Part shown: positions 1 to 7,157 of the stretch, in pieces
Layout: every line of letters starts with the position of its first letter
How positions within the stretch are numbered: position 1 is the stretch's first letter
From: Phytomonospora endophytica
GTDB taxonomy: Bacteria > Actinomycetota > Actinomycetes > Mycobacteriales > Micromonosporaceae
Direction: 5' to 3'
DNA length: 64,000 nucleotides
Assembly (NCBI RefSeq): GCF_014202425.1
Contig: NZ_JACHGT010000002.1
Span: 186,001-250,000 of the forward strand
Notes under the pieces: generated by a model
Seen by the model: only the letters and a program-made list of their open reading frames with translations
The model's database searches: none
Told to the model about the DNA's origin: nothing
Position numbers and translations under genes: made by a program

Positions 1-486
1 GTCCCACTTGGTGATCTTGTTGGCGAAGATGCCGGCGATCGTGGCGGGCTTCAGCTGGAGGTTGTCGACGCCCTCGACGTTGTAGGCGATCGCGACGGGG
101 CCGACCACCATGGGCAGGTGGGCGGGAGCACCGCTGGCGCAGCGCTGCGTGGCGCCGGGCAGCTGGTCGTCCTTGAGGACCGAGTCGGAGCCCGCGAAGT
201 CGGCCGTGCCGGCGATGAAGGCCTCGATGCCGGCGCCCGAACCCGAGGGGTTGTAGTTGATCGTCGACCCGGCGCACTTGGCCTGGTAGGCGGCGATCCA
301 CGCCTCGATGGCGTTCTTCTGGGCGCTGGAGCCCTGGACGTTGAGCGTCCCCTGCGCGCAGTCGCCGGTCGGCGCCTGCGCCCCGTTGTTGCCCGCGCCG
401 TCCGTGTTGTCCGAACCGCACGCCGCCATCGCGAGCGTGGCGGACACGACGAGGCCGGCGATCGCGCCGTGCCGAAGCAGCTTCAC
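1..486 (-). CDS. pstS: Phosphate ABC transporter substrate-binding lipoprotein PstS, N-terminal part
   Basis: Extracytoplasmic phosphate-binding protein that delivers Pi to the PstCAB importer. The window holds the first 162 codons; the C-terminal part lies beyond base 1. The product starts with a GTG codon at 486 behind an AAGGGA-type ribosome-binding site. It has a lipoprotein signal ending in the lipobox LAMAAC, then a Gly/Asn-rich linker. The PstS phosphate-binding signatures follow: QGSSAQKNA, NYNPSGSGAG and GTADFAGSD, with VGPVAIAYNV and IAGIFANKITKWD near the window edge. A PHO box lies about 117 bases upstream, so phosphate-starvation control by PhoP is expected. The pstCAB genes should follow to the left, outside the window. 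Confidence 0.95.
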   Translation of the reverse strand, partial: MKLLRHGAIAGLVVSATLAMAACGSDNTDGAGNNGAQAPTGDCAQGTLNVQGSSAQKNAIEAWIAAYQAKCAGSTINYNPSGSGAGIEAFIAGTADFAGSDSVLKDDQLPGATQRCASGAPAHLPMVVGPVAIAYNVEGVDNLQLKPATIAGIFANKITKWD

Positions 487-602
487 GTGAGTCGTTCCCT
501 TCCAAGAACTCATCAGGCCGGACGACCCGTGGGGGACGAGTCCGGGGTTGACTTCATCAACCGATCCAGAAGCTAAGCGCGGCAGGTAGCGGGCGACCGG
601 GC

Positions 603-624
603 AGTTGGTGAACAGACGGTGAAC
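603..624 (-). promoter_or_regulatory. PHO box (PhoP-binding direct repeats) of pstS
   Basis: On the minus strand two adjacent 11-base units read GTTCACCGTCT and GTTCACCAACT. These match the GTTCACC-type 11-base direct repeat bound by PhoP in actinomycetes. The site lies 117 bases upstream of the pstS start and points toward it. The motif is seen directly; binding is inferred. Confidence 0.85.
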
Positions 625-755
625 AAGCCAGCATGCTGCTGATTTGTTACCTAAGCCCTCGCGATTCTGCGACTAAGATGCCGATTCGCCCCAATTCCGA
701 TGACGACCGTTTACGCACCGAATAAGCGTTTCGGAGGGGGTTCGCGGCCCCTGCG

Positions 756-1403
756 CTACGACAGCCCGGACATCCGCAGCGTGATGTTGACGCGGCCCGA
801 GAGGTCGAGATGCCCCGGCGCCGTGCCCGGCAGTGTGCGCGGGACTCCGTGGAAGGCGAGGCGTGACCGTCCGCCGAAGACGAACAGGTCGCCCGACTCC
901 AGGAGCACTTCCGCCCACGGCCGGTTGCGGTTCTCGGTGCCGCCGAGGCGGAAGACGCAGGTGTCGCCGATGCTCAGCGACACCACCGGGGCCGGGCTGA
1001 TCTCTTCCTTGTCCTGGTGCATGCCGAGGCGGGCGGCGTGGTCGTAGTAGTTGACGACGGCGATGTCGGGCTCGTAGGCGGCGGCGAGCTTCGGGGCGCC
1101 GTAGGCGACGGCGACGGCATCGCGGCCGAGTTCGGCGAGCCAGGCGGGCAGGGCCTTGACGGGCGTGCCGTCGTGGGAGACGCGGGTGTAGCGGTACGGC
1201 GACCAGTACCAGCCGAGGCAGACGGTGCGGATCGACATCTTGCGGCCGCCCGACAGGACCGTCTGGCGCATACCGGCCGGGGGCCTTGACCACTCGCGCG
1301 CGGCGTCGAGGATCTCGCGCTGCCGGGCGGGCGCGAGCCAGTCGGGGACGTGGACCGCGCCGGGTGCGACCTCGGCGCGGGCGCGCGGAAGCGGGAGGGT
1401 CAC
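756..1403 (-). CDS. alkB: AlkB-like alpha-ketoglutarate/Fe(II)-dependent DNA dealkylase
   Basis: Predicted oxidative demethylase that reverses N-alkyl lesions in DNA, using 2-oxoglutarate and Fe(II). The 215-residue product is AlkB-sized. It carries the iron ligands HxD (H129, D131 in MHQDKEE) and the distal His at about H185 (AFHGV), followed by the 2-oxoglutarate-binding Arg region GRVNITLR. SLSIGDTCVFRLGG and SGDLFVFGGRSR are typical AlkB core strands. The GTG start at 1403 gives the family length; longer in-frame extensions upstream overlap the divergent promoter region and are unlikely. The gene is divergent from the nucleotidyltransferase at 1468 and has no obvious ada neighbour. Confidence 0.93.
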   Translation of the reverse strand: MTLPLPRARAEVAPGAVHVPDWLAPARQREILDAAREWSRPPAGMRQTVLSGGRKMSIRTVCLGWYWSPYRYTRVSHDGTPVKALPAWLAELGRDAVAVAYGAPKLAAAYEPDIAVVNYYDHAARLGMHQDKEEISPAPVVSLSIGDTCVFRLGGTENRNRPWAEVLLESGDLFVFGGRSRLAFHGVPRTLPGTAPGHLDLSGRVNITLRMSGLS

Positions 1404-1467
1404 CCGTTCACTATCGCACGGGTGTTCGCACGGCGGTCGTGTCACACCGGGACGCGACGATCTTCCG

Positions 1468-2097
1468 ATGGACACGCACACCCGGCCGCTGCGCGACGAG
1501 GCCGACCTGAGGGCCCTCCTCGCGACGACCCTCGACCTCCTCGACCCCGCGAGCGGCGGGATCCCGTACCGACTCGTCGGAACGGCCGCGGCCCTGCTCC
1601 AGGGGGTCGTGCTCCCGGCGGGCGACATCGACGTCCTCTTCGCCGCCCGCGAAGGCGTGGACGCCTTCGCGGCCGCGTTCGCCGACCGGGAGGCCCGGCA
1701 GCCGCCGGTGTGGCTCCCCGAGGCCGGTCAGTACTTCGCCGAGTTCGTGCTGGACGGCGTGCGCGTCAGCGCGAGCACGGTCGAGCACCCGGACGGTTCC
1801 GTGTTCCTCGAATCCGGCGGCAAGGGGGCGTGGCGGCACTACGTGGACGTGCGATGCGGGAGCCGGGTGGTGCCTGCGGTGCGACTGGAGCTGCGGCTGG
1901 TGACCGAGCTGGTGCGCGACCGGCCCGACCGGCGGGCGCCGATCCTCGCGCACCTGGTGCGGCATGGCGCCGACGTGCCCCTGCTGGAGCGCGCGCTGGC
2001 GGCGGCGGGCGTGCCGGAGGGCCGGTCGAGGGAAGTCCTGGCGCGCGTGCGCCGAAGCCGGCCCCTCACTCCTGAGCGGCCGCGATCACCGCGGTGA
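1468..2097 (+). CDS. Nucleotidyltransferase-fold protein
   Basis: A 209-residue protein of unknown substrate. The N-terminal half contains GDIDVLF, reminiscent of the hxDxD metal-binding strand of the MNT/aminoglycoside-type nucleotidyltransferase fold, after a VGTAAALLQG segment matching the GSxA-like loop. The C-terminal half has the Arg/Leu-rich helices usual in such proteins. No membrane segment or signal is visible. Its last 32 bases overlap, on the opposite strand, the end of the YbaB-like gene at 2066, so the two genes are convergent. The function is inferred from the fold only; an antitoxin-like or resistance role cannot be told apart. Confidence 0.7.
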   Translation: MDTHTRPLRDEADLRALLATTLDLLDPASGGIPYRLVGTAAALLQGVVLPAGDIDVLFAAREGVDAFAAAFADREARQPPVWLPEAGQYFAEFVLDGVRVSASTVEHPDGSVFLESGGKGAWRHYVDVRCGSRVVPAVRLELRLVTELVRDRPDRRAPILAHLVRHGADVPLLERALAAAGVPEGRSREVLARVRRSRPLTPERPRSPR

Positions 2098-2329
2098 GCG
2101 TGTCGACCGCCTCGGCCCGCGCGGCCCGGATCGCGTCGCGCAGCTCCGCGGCGACCTCCTCGCGGGTTCCGGCGGCGAAGACGTCGTTGCGCAGGAAGAC
2201 CACGCCGGTAAGGCGCCCCGCGATGTCGACGGTGACCCGGCACAGTTCGCCGGCCGAGACCGCGTCGAAGGTCCGGCCGCGCTGCTCCTCGATGATCGCC
2301 GCGATCTCGGCGGGCACCTCATGGCTCAT
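2066..2329 (-). CDS. Small YbaB/EbfC-like protein
   Basis: An 87-residue acidic, mainly helical protein. A helix-strand layout (EIAAIIEEQRGRTF, then CRVTVDIAGRLTGVVF, then a long C-terminal helix) resembles the YbaB/EbfC nucleoid-associated fold often found in actinobacterial WXG100/ESX gene clusters. Its ATG overlaps the stop of the preceding gene (ATGA at 2326-2329), so the two are translationally coupled. It is the last gene of the leftward toxin-immunity cassette. The family call rests on pattern and context; the actual role in the cassette (chaperone, DNA binding or regulation) is unknown. Confidence 0.65.
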   Translation of the reverse strand: MSHEVPAEIAAIIEEQRGRTFDAVSAGELCRVTVDIAGRLTGVVFLRNDVFAAGTREEVAAELRDAIRAARAEAVDTLTAVIAAAQE

Positions 2330-2766
2330 CGTTGCCCCCTCAGGCGGCGTTCGGCGTCGGCGACCGCCTCGGCGTACTCGACCATCCCGTCCGACCGGGA
2401 GGTCTCGGCGGCGTCCCAGGCCTTGACGATCGCCTCGGCGAGGCCTCGCGTGCCGGCCCTGGCGGCGCCGACGGTGAACTCCAGCTCGGCGGGGTCGCCG
2501 CTGTAGTCCATGACGACGCGAACCAGACCGTCCTTGTCCTTGCCCTCGTAGCGCGCCTCCTCAAGCCCGGCGACGGCCGCGCCGAGCAGCTCCCGCTCGC
2601 GCTCCATCGCCGCGAGTTCGGCGCTGGTGGGCATGGCGTCGAGGATCCTCCGGGTCTCCTCGTGCGCCGGGTCGGGCGGCAGGGAGTCGAGCATCTCGCG
2701 CGCGAGCCGGAGCCTGTCGTCCTGGTCCTCGGGCAGTTCGGGCATCTCGAAGGGGCGTTGCTCCAT
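2326..2766 (-). CDS. YbaB/EbfC-like protein with acidic N-terminal extension
   Basis: A 146-residue protein, longer than its 87-residue neighbour. The first 60 residues are acidic and carry two similar short stretches with PPDPAHEE and MPTSAEL. The rest (GLEEARYEGKDKDGLVRVVMDYSG onward, in two runs) has the helix-sheet-helix pattern of YbaB-like proteins, ending in a long amphipathic helix. The start at 2766 lies just after the SUFU-like gene (stop at 2769), so the two are tightly linked. I see no catalytic motif. The role in the secreted-toxin cassette is unknown. Confidence 0.68.
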   Translation of the reverse strand: MEQRPFEMPELPEDQDDRLRLAREMLDSLPPDPAHEETRRILDAMPTSAELAAMERERELLGAAVAGLEEARYEGKDKDGLVRVVMDYSGDPAELEFTVGAARAGTRGLAEAIVKAWDAAETSRSDGMVEYAEAVADAERRLRGQR

Positions 2767-2768
2767 GG

Positions 2769-3341
2769 TCAGACCACCGATTCCCGGTAGAGGTCGGACG
2801 GGTCGAAAGGCCGTCCGCGGTAGGCCTTGTCGAGCGCGCCGAAGCCGTGCGCGGAGGCGTAGTCGAGTTCGGGCACGGTTATCGGGATCGGCTGGAGCCA
2901 GGCCACCGGCCCGGCCGAGGTGTGCAGGACAGTGAAGGCGTCGCCCCACATGCCCGGTATCGCCAGCAGCGCGTGGGGCGTGGTGCAGCCGGGGTAGTAC
3001 ATCCCGACGGCATCGGTGTGCACCTGGTCGGGGAAGGCCTGGCCGATGTCCATGATGTTGAAGGCGACCGTCGCGACGACCCGGTCGAAGCCCGAGACGC
3101 TCGCGCGCACCCCTGCGACGAGTTCCATGCGCAGTTCCGGGTCGCGCAGGGCGCGCTGCGACAGCCCGATCGTGGCGAAGGTGCGGGCGTCGCCGACGGG
3201 GTGCCCCTCGTAGCGGACGATGTCGACCCGCTTGCCCTTCGACGCGTCCCAGTGCGCGGTGACGTCGTGGGGCGCGCGCGAACCGAGCGCCTGCGCGGTG
3301 GCGTCGGCGACCTCGACGAGGACGGGCGGGGGTGGCTGCAC
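2769..3341 (-). CDS. SUFU (suppressor of fused) domain protein, predicted immunity protein
   Basis: A 190-residue soluble protein matching the bacterial suppressor-of-fused domain: a conserved early His-x-His-like segment (HDVTAHWD), a central ATIGLSQRAL strand, VATVAFNIMDIGQAFPDQVH, and the late segments WLQPIPITVPELDYA and DPSDLYRESVV. SUFU proteins are a known class of immunity proteins in polymorphic toxin systems, often beside nuclease toxins. Here the gene directly follows a WXG-type protein with a GH-E nuclease tail (21-base gap), so the inferred job is to bind and neutralise that nuclease in the producer. The two YbaB-like genes follow. Confidence 0.82.
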   Translation of the reverse strand: MQPPPPVLVEVADATAQALGSRAPHDVTAHWDASKGKRVDIVRYEGHPVGDARTFATIGLSQRALRDPELRMELVAGVRASVSGFDRVVATVAFNIMDIGQAFPDQVHTDAVGMYYPGCTTPHALLAIPGMWGDAFTVLHTSAGPVAWLQPIPITVPELDYASAHGFGALDKAYRGRPFDPSDLYRESVV

Positions 3342-3362
3342 GATGCGGTGCTCCTTGGTCGC

Positions 3363-4367
3363 CTACGGGATGGTGGGCATGGGCGGGTAGTCGTAGTGGC
3401 CGAGGTAGTCGCGCACCCACAGGTTCGTGGTCATCGGGCCCTCGTTGACGCCGGAGCGGTTGGTCGGGCGGCTCTCCAGGCGGTACGGAACGCTGTTGTG
3501 GCGCGCGTTGACGTCGGCCCTGCGGCGCCCCCACAATCGGGCCGCCTCCTCGTGCCGGATGGACTCGTGCCCGGTGGGGTGCCCGACGTCGAAGGGGTTC
3601 GCGGGGTTCCGGCGGGGCATGCCGGTGCTGTCCACGTGACCGATGACGCTGCCGTCGTGCGCGTCGCGGAGGGTGCCCGGCGGGTTCTGCGGCGTGTTGC
3701 GCACCGAGTCGCGCATCGTCTGGGCGCGGAAACCGCCGGGGCGCTGCGCCGGGTCGGCGGCGACCGTCACGTTCGTCGGCCGCCGGGAGGTGTCGCCGCC
3801 GAGCACGGCGGTGACCCGTTTGAGCAGCAGGCCCAGCGAGTGCATGCGGGCGGCGCAGGACAGGTCCTGGAAGATGAGCTCCAGCAACTCGTACTGAAGC
3901 TGCCCGGTGTAGGTCGCCACGCCGAGTTCGAGGCGGGCCAGCTCGGCGGCGTAGGCCGCCTGCCCGGCCGGGGGCGGCGTGGCCGCCATCGCGTTCAGCC
4001 TGGCCATCTGGATGGGGCTGATCTGTGCCCGGCCGCCCTGGGTGAGGTACAGCTGGAGGCGCGCCTGGTTCTCGGTGCGGACCATCTGCATCCGCAGCCC
4101 CTCCATCAGCGGGCCGTGCTCGCCGAGGGTCGTGGTGGCGTCCTTGAGCCGCCGTTCGGCGTCCTCGATGTTCTCGCCGACGATCTTCGAGCGGGCCTGC
4201 AGGCCGGCGTAGTCGCGGCCCTTCCAGGAGGGTTCCAGACCGCTCACGGTGGTCAGGTAGTTCTGCCGGAGCGTGATCATGGTGGTGTGGGCGGTGTTGA
4301 TGTCGCCGGAGTGCTCCTTGAACTCCGCCGGTTTCCCGGCCTTGGCGGTATCGAAGGTGAGCGGCAC
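3363..4367 (-). CDS. WXG100-type polymorphic toxin with C-terminal GH-E (HNH/Endo VII) nuclease domain
   Basis: A 334-residue predicted secreted nuclease. Residues 1 to about 110 are helical, with the tryptophan-glycine-like turn SWKGRDYAG, as in WXG100/LXG proteins exported by ESX/type VII secretion. A helical linker follows. The C-terminal ~75 residues carry the GH-E signature of the HNH/Endo VII fold: FDVGHPTGHES (H263, H267, E268), then a helix, ARHNSVPYRLE and RPTNRS. No Sec signal is visible. The start lies 4 bases after the stop of the WXG100-like gene upstream, and the SUFU immunity gene follows. Family knowledge gives nuclease toxicity; the target and any delivery route are inferred. 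No ESX core genes are in the window. Confidence 0.85.
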   Translation of the reverse strand: MPLTFDTAKAGKPAEFKEHSGDINTAHTTMITLRQNYLTTVSGLEPSWKGRDYAGLQARSKIVGENIEDAERRLKDATTTLGEHGPLMEGLRMQMVRTENQARLQLYLTQGGRAQISPIQMARLNAMAATPPPAGQAAYAAELARLELGVATYTGQLQYELLELIFQDLSCAARMHSLGLLLKRVTAVLGGDTSRRPTNVTVAADPAQRPGGFRAQTMRDSVRNTPQNPPGTLRDAHDGSVIGHVDSTGMPRRNPANPFDVGHPTGHESIRHEEAARLWGRRRADVNARHNSVPYRLESRPTNRSGVNEGPMTTNLWVRDYLGHYDYPPMPTIP

Positions 4368-4371
4368 TCGC

Positions 4372-4689
4372 CTACCTCTGCAGTCCGGAGCCGGCGCGCT
4401 GGATCAGGGCCTGGTTGCGCGCGTCGGCGGCGTCCCACGCGGTCGCGCAGCCGGTCATCTTGGTGGCGTGGGTGGACATGACCTTCTCGATGGCGGTGGC
4501 GGCGGCGACGACCTGCTCGGCGAAGTTGGTCACGGCGGCGGCGGTGTAGTACCCGCGATTGGCGGTACCGGCCTCACCGGCGCCCTTCTGGACGGGGGCG
4601 CCGATCCCGGCGGCACGCGGGGCGAGCGCCGCGATCTTGGTGGCGGCGGACTTGATTTTGGCGGTGTCGACGAGCACTGGAGCGGTCAA
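4372..4689 (-). CDS. WXG100-like small helical protein
   Basis: A 105-residue all-helical protein (helix, turn, helix) with Ala-rich heptads and no signal peptide, the size of ESX/WXG100 partners. A Trp in CATAWDAADARN lies near the C-terminus rather than at the central WxG turn, so it fits the broader ESX-associated class (DUF2580-like) better than canonical EsxA. The TTG start at 4689, with AAGGAAAG ten bases upstream, gives the normal length; an earlier TTG at 4716 would add nine residues. It is the first gene of the cassette and lies 4 bases before the toxin gene, so it may be a secretion partner of the toxin. Confidence 0.75.
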   Translation of the reverse strand: MTAPVLVDTAKIKSAATKIAALAPRAAGIGAPVQKGAGEAGTANRGYYTAAAVTNFAEQVVAAATAIEKVMSTHATKMTGCATAWDAADARNQALIQRAGSGLQR

Positions 4690-4791
4690 GGGGCACCCGC
4701 TTTCCTTCGGGGGCAAGGAAACCCGAGATTAGCAACGTCGGGCAAGACGCCTGGGGGCCGCGAACCGGGACGGGTGAGCGGCGTCAAGGAA

Positions 4792-4823
4792 ACGCGCCCA
4801 CCCGCCGATGCGGGTGGGCGCGT
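4792..4823 (-). terminator. Hairpin terminator after the DUF3105 gene
   Basis: A perfect 14-base-pair GC-rich stem (4792-4805 with 4810-4823) with a CGAT loop lies 20 bases beyond the stop of the DUF3105 gene. It separates that gene from the toxin cassette. Confidence 0.8.
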
Positions 4824-4842
4824 CACGTCTCGCGAGCCGCGA

Positions 4843-5544
4843 CTACATGCCTTCGCCGCTGCTCGGCGTGGTGCCGGTGGCCTGGACGCCGCCGCTGCAC
4901 GTGGCGCCGTCTTCGACCGAGGCCTTGAGGCGCAGGATCTCGATGAACTCGTTGATCCTGGCGTCGTCGGCGCTGTCGACCTTCAGCTGGAAGCCCCAGG
5001 CCTGGAGGGAGATGGGCGCGTCGAGGCCCGGGTACGGGCTCATCAGCGTGTAGTCCTTGCCCTCGACGCGGGTCGCGAGCTTGGCGACCTGGTCGGCGGG
5101 CAGGTCGGGGCGGTAGGTGATCCAGACCGCACCGTGCTCAAGGCTGTGCACGGCGTGCTCGTCGGGGATCTGCTGGGTGTAGACGATGCCGTTGCAGGTC
5201 TCCCAGGCTCCGTTGTGGTTGCCCCCGACCGGCGGCGTCTGGCCGTAGGTCTGGTCGCCGTCGACGTGGTCGCGGCCCAGGTCGGTGCTCGCCCGGAAGT
5301 TGGTCACCCCGCTGATGGCCTCGGCGCGGTCGGTCATGCTGCGGCTCTTGTCCCAGGCGGTGAACCCGATGTACCCGAGCAGCGCCAGGACCACGACCCC
5401 GACCACCCCGTACAGCGCGACCATGCCCCAGTTCGGGCCCGCTTTGGGCACCACGATGGGGGTGCGCTTCCTCGTGGCGCCGGCACCCTTGGTGCCCGCG
5501 CCGGAGCGGGTTCCCGTCTGGGATCCGCGGCCCTTCTTGCCCAT
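4843..5544 (-). CDS. DUF3105 membrane-anchored extracellular protein
   Basis: A 233-residue protein with a basic cytoplasmic N-terminus (MGKKGRGS, many Lys/Arg), a single membrane helix at about residues 43-65 and an extracellular domain. The domain has the DUF3105 signatures PPVGGNHN, WETCNGIVYTQQIPDEHAVHSLEHG and VWITYRPDL, with conserved His residues that suggest metal or ligand binding. The ATG start at 5544 gives a family-typical length. The gene sits alone between a terminator and the solute-binding gene at 5654. The biochemical function of DUF3105 is not known to me. Confidence 0.9.
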   Translation of the reverse strand: MGKKGRGSQTGTRSGAGTKGAGATRKRTPIVVPKAGPNWGMVALYGVVGVVVLALLGYIGFTAWDKSRSMTDRAEAISGVTNFRASTDLGRDHVDGDQTYGQTPPVGGNHNGAWETCNGIVYTQQIPDEHAVHSLEHGAVWITYRPDLPADQVAKLATRVEGKDYTLMSPYPGLDAPISLQAWGFQLKVDSADDARINEFIEILRLKASVEDGATCSGGVQATGTTPSSGEGM

Positions 5545-5653
5545 GCTCCTACGCCTCCTAAGTACGAAGGCGAATAGTACTAAGACGCGGGGCCGCTTGG
5601 CCAGGTCGGTGTGAATGATTCTCAGTCGGCCGGCGGCCGGAGCGAGTCGACGC

Positions 5654-6457
5654 TCACACCCCGGTCCAGGTGCGCTGGACCTCGGCGAGCACGCCCGTCT
5701 CCTCCAGCTCCAGGATCGTCTCGTTGAGGTCGTCGCGCAGGTCGGTCTCGATGTAGATCGAGGTCGCGAAGGCCACCGGGAAGAAGGGCTCGCCGACGCC
5801 CTCGACCAGGCGGTACTTCCCGGCCGACTGCGCGGCCAGGTACCGCAGGGAGGCGTCGTCGCCGAGGACGGCGGGCACGTCGCCGGCGTCGAGGGCGGCC
5901 AGGGCGGCGACCATGTCGGCCTGTGGGGCCTGGGTGACGCCCCAGTCGGCGGCGTAAGCGGACATGATGCCCGTCCACGGGCGGTCGCCGGGGGTGGCCA
6001 CGGCCTTGCCCGACAGGTCGTCCGGTGCCTTCACGTCACTGTCGGCGCGGACCAGCATCGACGCGTGCGTGCGCAGGTAGGGGCTGGTGTAGTCGAGGAC
6101 GTCGCGGGTGGCGGCGTCGACGATGCGGCCACCGGCGATGATCTCGCACTTGGCGTCGTCGAAGGGCTTGTCGGTGCCGATCCAGTCGGCGCCGATGGTG
6201 ATGTAGTTCGGTTCGAGGCCGATCTTGTCGGTCACCCGCGCGAGCACGTCGACGTCCAGGCCGCTCGGCTGCTGGTCGGCGCCGGTCTGGGCGTACATCG
6301 GGGTCGGCATGACGACGCAGATCGACAGCTTCCCGTCCCGCGACAGGCCGTACTCCTTGTCGGGGGTGTCGGTGCAGGCCGCCGAGGCAGCGGCGACCGC
6401 GAGCACCGTCGCGAGCGTTCCCGCCAGCCGGGCCGTCCTGTTCAGATGAGCCGCCAT
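5654..6457 (-). CDS. ABC transporter substrate-binding lipoprotein (family 3, amino-acid type)
   Basis: A 267-residue extracytoplasmic solute-binding protein. The signal peptide ends in AAASAAC, a lipobox. The mature part has the periplasmic-binding-protein family 3 layout: LSICVVMPTPMYAQ, SGLDVDVLARVTDKIGLE, CEIIAGGRIVDAATRDVLDYTSPYL, LSGKAVATPGDRPW, VAALAALDAGDVPAVLGDD and FFPVAFATSIY. The start at 6457 follows GGGAAGG. It overlaps the end of the DUF11 gene by 16 bases. No permease or ATPase gene is next to it, so it may be an orphan binding protein or sensor. The ligand is not predictable; polar amino acids are the family default. Confidence 0.88.
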   Translation of the reverse strand: MAAHLNRTARLAGTLATVLAVAAASAACTDTPDKEYGLSRDGKLSICVVMPTPMYAQTGADQQPSGLDVDVLARVTDKIGLEPNYITIGADWIGTDKPFDDAKCEIIAGGRIVDAATRDVLDYTSPYLRTHASMLVRADSDVKAPDDLSGKAVATPGDRPWTGIMSAYAADWGVTQAPQADMVAALAALDAGDVPAVLGDDASLRYLAAQSAGKYRLVEGVGEPFFPVAFATSIYIETDLRDDLNETILELEETGVLAEVQRTWTGV

Positions 6458-7065
6458 CGCCGTGCCTTCCCACCCTTTGGGGCGTCGTTCAGTCTCGACC
6501 TGAGCCTCAGCAGCCACACGCTGCCGGTGACCACTATGCCGGTAAGCACGGCGGTGGCCACGGGCGCCCATCCCGCATGCGCGGGCAGGGGGCGGAAGGC
6601 GTCGTCGTCGCTGTCGCACGCCGACAGGGGCCGCCCCGGCCCCGGCGCCACGCAGGCGGTGGCGACGAGGTGCTCTCCGCCGTCGCCGACGCGCCCGGTG
6701 ACGGTCAGGACGCGGCGTTCGCCGGGGGCGAGCGCGACGAGCCAGGTGACCTGCCCGGGCTCGACGGTGTGGGAGCCCTCGGCGGTGGTGAGGCGCACTC
6801 CGCGCGGGAGGGCCTGGGAGACGACGACGTCGTCGTAGCGGGCGGGGCTGTCGTTGCCGACGGTGAGCGTGTAGGTGACCGGCTCGCCTTCGGCGAGGCG
6901 GGCGACGCCGTTGTCGACGTCGACGACGAGTTTCGGGGCGATGGTGGCGCCGAGTTCGGCGGCGTCGACCACCGAGGGATCGGGGCCCGGTTCGGGTCGG
7001 GGCTCGACGCCGTGCGCGAGCGCGCCGGCGGAGAGCAGCGGGAGAAGGAATGTGAACGGATGCAT
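6442..7065 (-). CDS. Surface protein with one DUF11-like beta-sandwich repeat
   Basis: A 207-residue protein: N-terminal signal peptide (MHPFTFLLPLLSAGALA), one DUF11-type domain (VTYTLTVGNDSPARYDDVVVSQALP through PGERRVLTVTGRV), a C-terminal membrane helix (about residues 170-190, VATAVLTGIVVTGSVWLL) and a basic tail. This is the layout of a type I membrane-anchored wall-surface protein. DUF11 domains normally occur in tandem arrays; a single copy is at the small end. The 3' end overlaps the start of the solute-binding lipoprotein gene by 16 bases, so the two probably share a transcript. The role is unknown. Confidence 0.8.
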   Translation of the reverse strand: MHPFTFLLPLLSAGALAHGVEPRPEPGPDPSVVDAAELGATIAPKLVVDVDNGVARLAEGEPVTYTLTVGNDSPARYDDVVVSQALPRGVRLTTAEGSHTVEPGQVTWLVALAPGERRVLTVTGRVGDGGEHLVATACVAPGPGRPLSACDSDDDAFRPLPAHAGWAPVATAVLTGIVVTGSVWLLRLRSRLNDAPKGGKARRWRLI

Positions 7066-7157
7066 GATCCCCCCGGACCATGGCGGGTGGACCAGGTGAG
7101 TCCACGCGGTATCTGGGTCGCGGCACCACTGGGTTAACGAGCGGTGCGGCCCGGGGG

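Noticed and set aside
118-576. Plus-strand frames over the pstS region
   Set aside because: They are antisense to a clear PstS coding frame and have no ribosome-binding site or family match.
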